From an uncultured Actinomycetes bacterium (GTDB lineage Bacteria; Actinomycetota; Actinomycetes; S36-B12): 6,080 nucleotides of DNA. Positions 5,474-6,080 of the stretch are shown here, one piece after another (positions within the stretch are counted from its first letter, which is position 1; every line of letters starts with the position of its first letter). Both the position numbers and the translations under genes were made by a program. The notes under the pieces were generated by a model. That model made no database searches. It saw nothing but the letters and a program-made list of their open reading frames with translations, and was not told the origin of the DNA. The stretch is taken from NCBI GenBank assembly GCA_913061025.1, contig CAJXUJ010000081.1:1-6080 (forward strand), in the 5' to 3' direction.

Positions 5474-6080
5474 GAGACCTCGTCCGGGATAGAAACCTTG
5501 TGTGCTCCGTGAGCCTTCTCGGCCGTGTCAATGCCGATCTTCGTCAAGATCGGGGCCAGCATCACATTGAGCCAGTGGGGCATGACAATCGGCGCCGGGC
5601 GCGGGGGTTCAGCAACTCCAAGGCGCTCGGCCTCGATTGCAGCGCCGATCAATATGCCCATGAACACCAGGTAGAACCACAAGAGCAGGACGATCGGAGT
5701 TCCGAAGGCGACAATCGCTGCCCCCACGGTGTTGGACAGCGAGGTGTAAAGCCCGAATACGGCGCTTGAGCCGAGCATCCAGAGCGTGGCGAAGAGGACA
5801 CCCCACGACCGAATCCGGATGCGCGTCGGGATGTCCGGCAGCAGTGCAATGACCAGGCCGCACACCACGAAGGCCACGATGCTGAGCGCGGTCCAGTTCA
5901 CGACCCGGACGCCAACGAGCTTGAGGACGTCCGACAGCCCGAGATCGTCGAGTAGGCGGGGCAGGAGCTGAAGCACCAGTAGGAGAACGACGACGGTGAT
6001 CATGCCGCCTAGCGCGACGAGCGCCGAGAAGCCTCGGTCGATCAGTCCGTGCACCCGCTCGGGCTGACCGAACAATCGCG
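5470..6080 (-). CDS. YihY/BrkB-family integral membrane protein, C-terminal part (cut by window edge)
   Basis: The frame is open to the right window edge, so the N-terminus is missing and about 203 codons are seen. Counting from the TTG codon at 6075, hydrophobic segments lie at about 17-40, 57-80, 91-112 and 118-147. The last two match the end of the YihY/BrkB (UPF0761) family: a W-x-LFATLWMLGSSAVFGLY helix, then a Gly/Ala-rich turn and IVLLLWFYLVFMGILIGAAIEAERLG, as in the family pattern of VLLLWLYL followed by a GAE-like ending. A soluble tail of about 50 residues follows, starting with a Pro-rich stretch (157-162). The family includes proteins once called ribonuclease BN by mistake and Bordetella BrkB, and its molecular role is unsettled. 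A transport or envelope role is only a guess. The stop TAG overlaps the stop of the convergent small gene. Confidence 0.8.
   Translation of the reverse strand, partial: RLFGQPERVHGLIDRGFSALVALGGMITVVVLLLVLQLLPRLLDDLGLSDVLKLVGVRVVNWTALSIVAFVVCGLVIALLPDIPTRIRIRSWGVLFATLWMLGSSAVFGLYTSLSNTVGAAIVAFGTPIVLLLWFYLVFMGILIGAAIEAERLGVAEPPRPAPIVMPHWLNVMLAPILTKIGIDTAEKAHGAHKVSIPDEVS

Noticed and set aside
1..6080. CRISPR arrays, insertion sequences, tRNA or rRNA genes, prophage or defence genes
   Set aside because: I saw no direct-repeat arrays with spacers, no transposase motifs or terminal inverted repeats, and no tRNA-like sequence. Coding sequence fills almost all of the window with conserved housekeeping genes.

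Overview
The window looks like chromosomal DNA of a high-G+C actinobacterium. The base composition is clearly GC-rich. The order argS-lysA-hom-thrC on one strand is the arrangement known from Mycobacterium and many other Actinobacteria, where thrB and rho usually follow. The LysA N-terminus (AHPAGPRHGD) and the N-terminus of the cold-shock protein (MAQGTVKWFN) are also typical of that phylum. I cannot assign a genus.

Layout. Positions 1-4678 are a minus-strand cluster read from right to left. It holds arginyl-tRNA synthetase (argS, 4678-3014), diaminopimelate decarboxylase (lysA, 2971-1556), homoserine dehydrogenase (hom, 1468-170) and the first 55 codons of threonine synthase (thrC, 167 to the window edge). 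A 201-base divergent regulatory region (4679-4879) separates argS from a plus-strand cold-shock gene (4880-5083), which ends in a strong GC-rich hairpin. A small plus-strand membrane-protein gene of unknown function follows (5171-5473). It converges on, and overlaps by 4 bases, the minus-strand C-terminal part of a YihY/BrkB-type membrane protein (6080-5470), which is cut by the window edge.

How the genes work together. LysA makes L-lysine from meso-diaminopimelate. Hom makes homoserine, the branch-point compound for threonine and methionine. ThrC makes threonine from O-phosphohomoserine. These three belong to the aspartate family of amino-acid biosynthesis. ArgS is a translation enzyme that is traditionally linked to this locus. 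The hom-thrC junction (2 bases between stop and start) is tight enough for translational coupling.

Most of the window is ordinary housekeeping DNA. I did not find an undescribed large system. The item most worth checking is a 24-codon reading frame between lysA and hom. It is rich in Thr, Met and Asn codons, contains a 12-base tandem repeat and overlaps the hom start, so it could be a regulatory leader peptide. Other points are the SD-less starts of argS and lysA, each with a TANNNT hexamer exactly 6 bases upstream, and a structured leader in front of the cold-shock gene.
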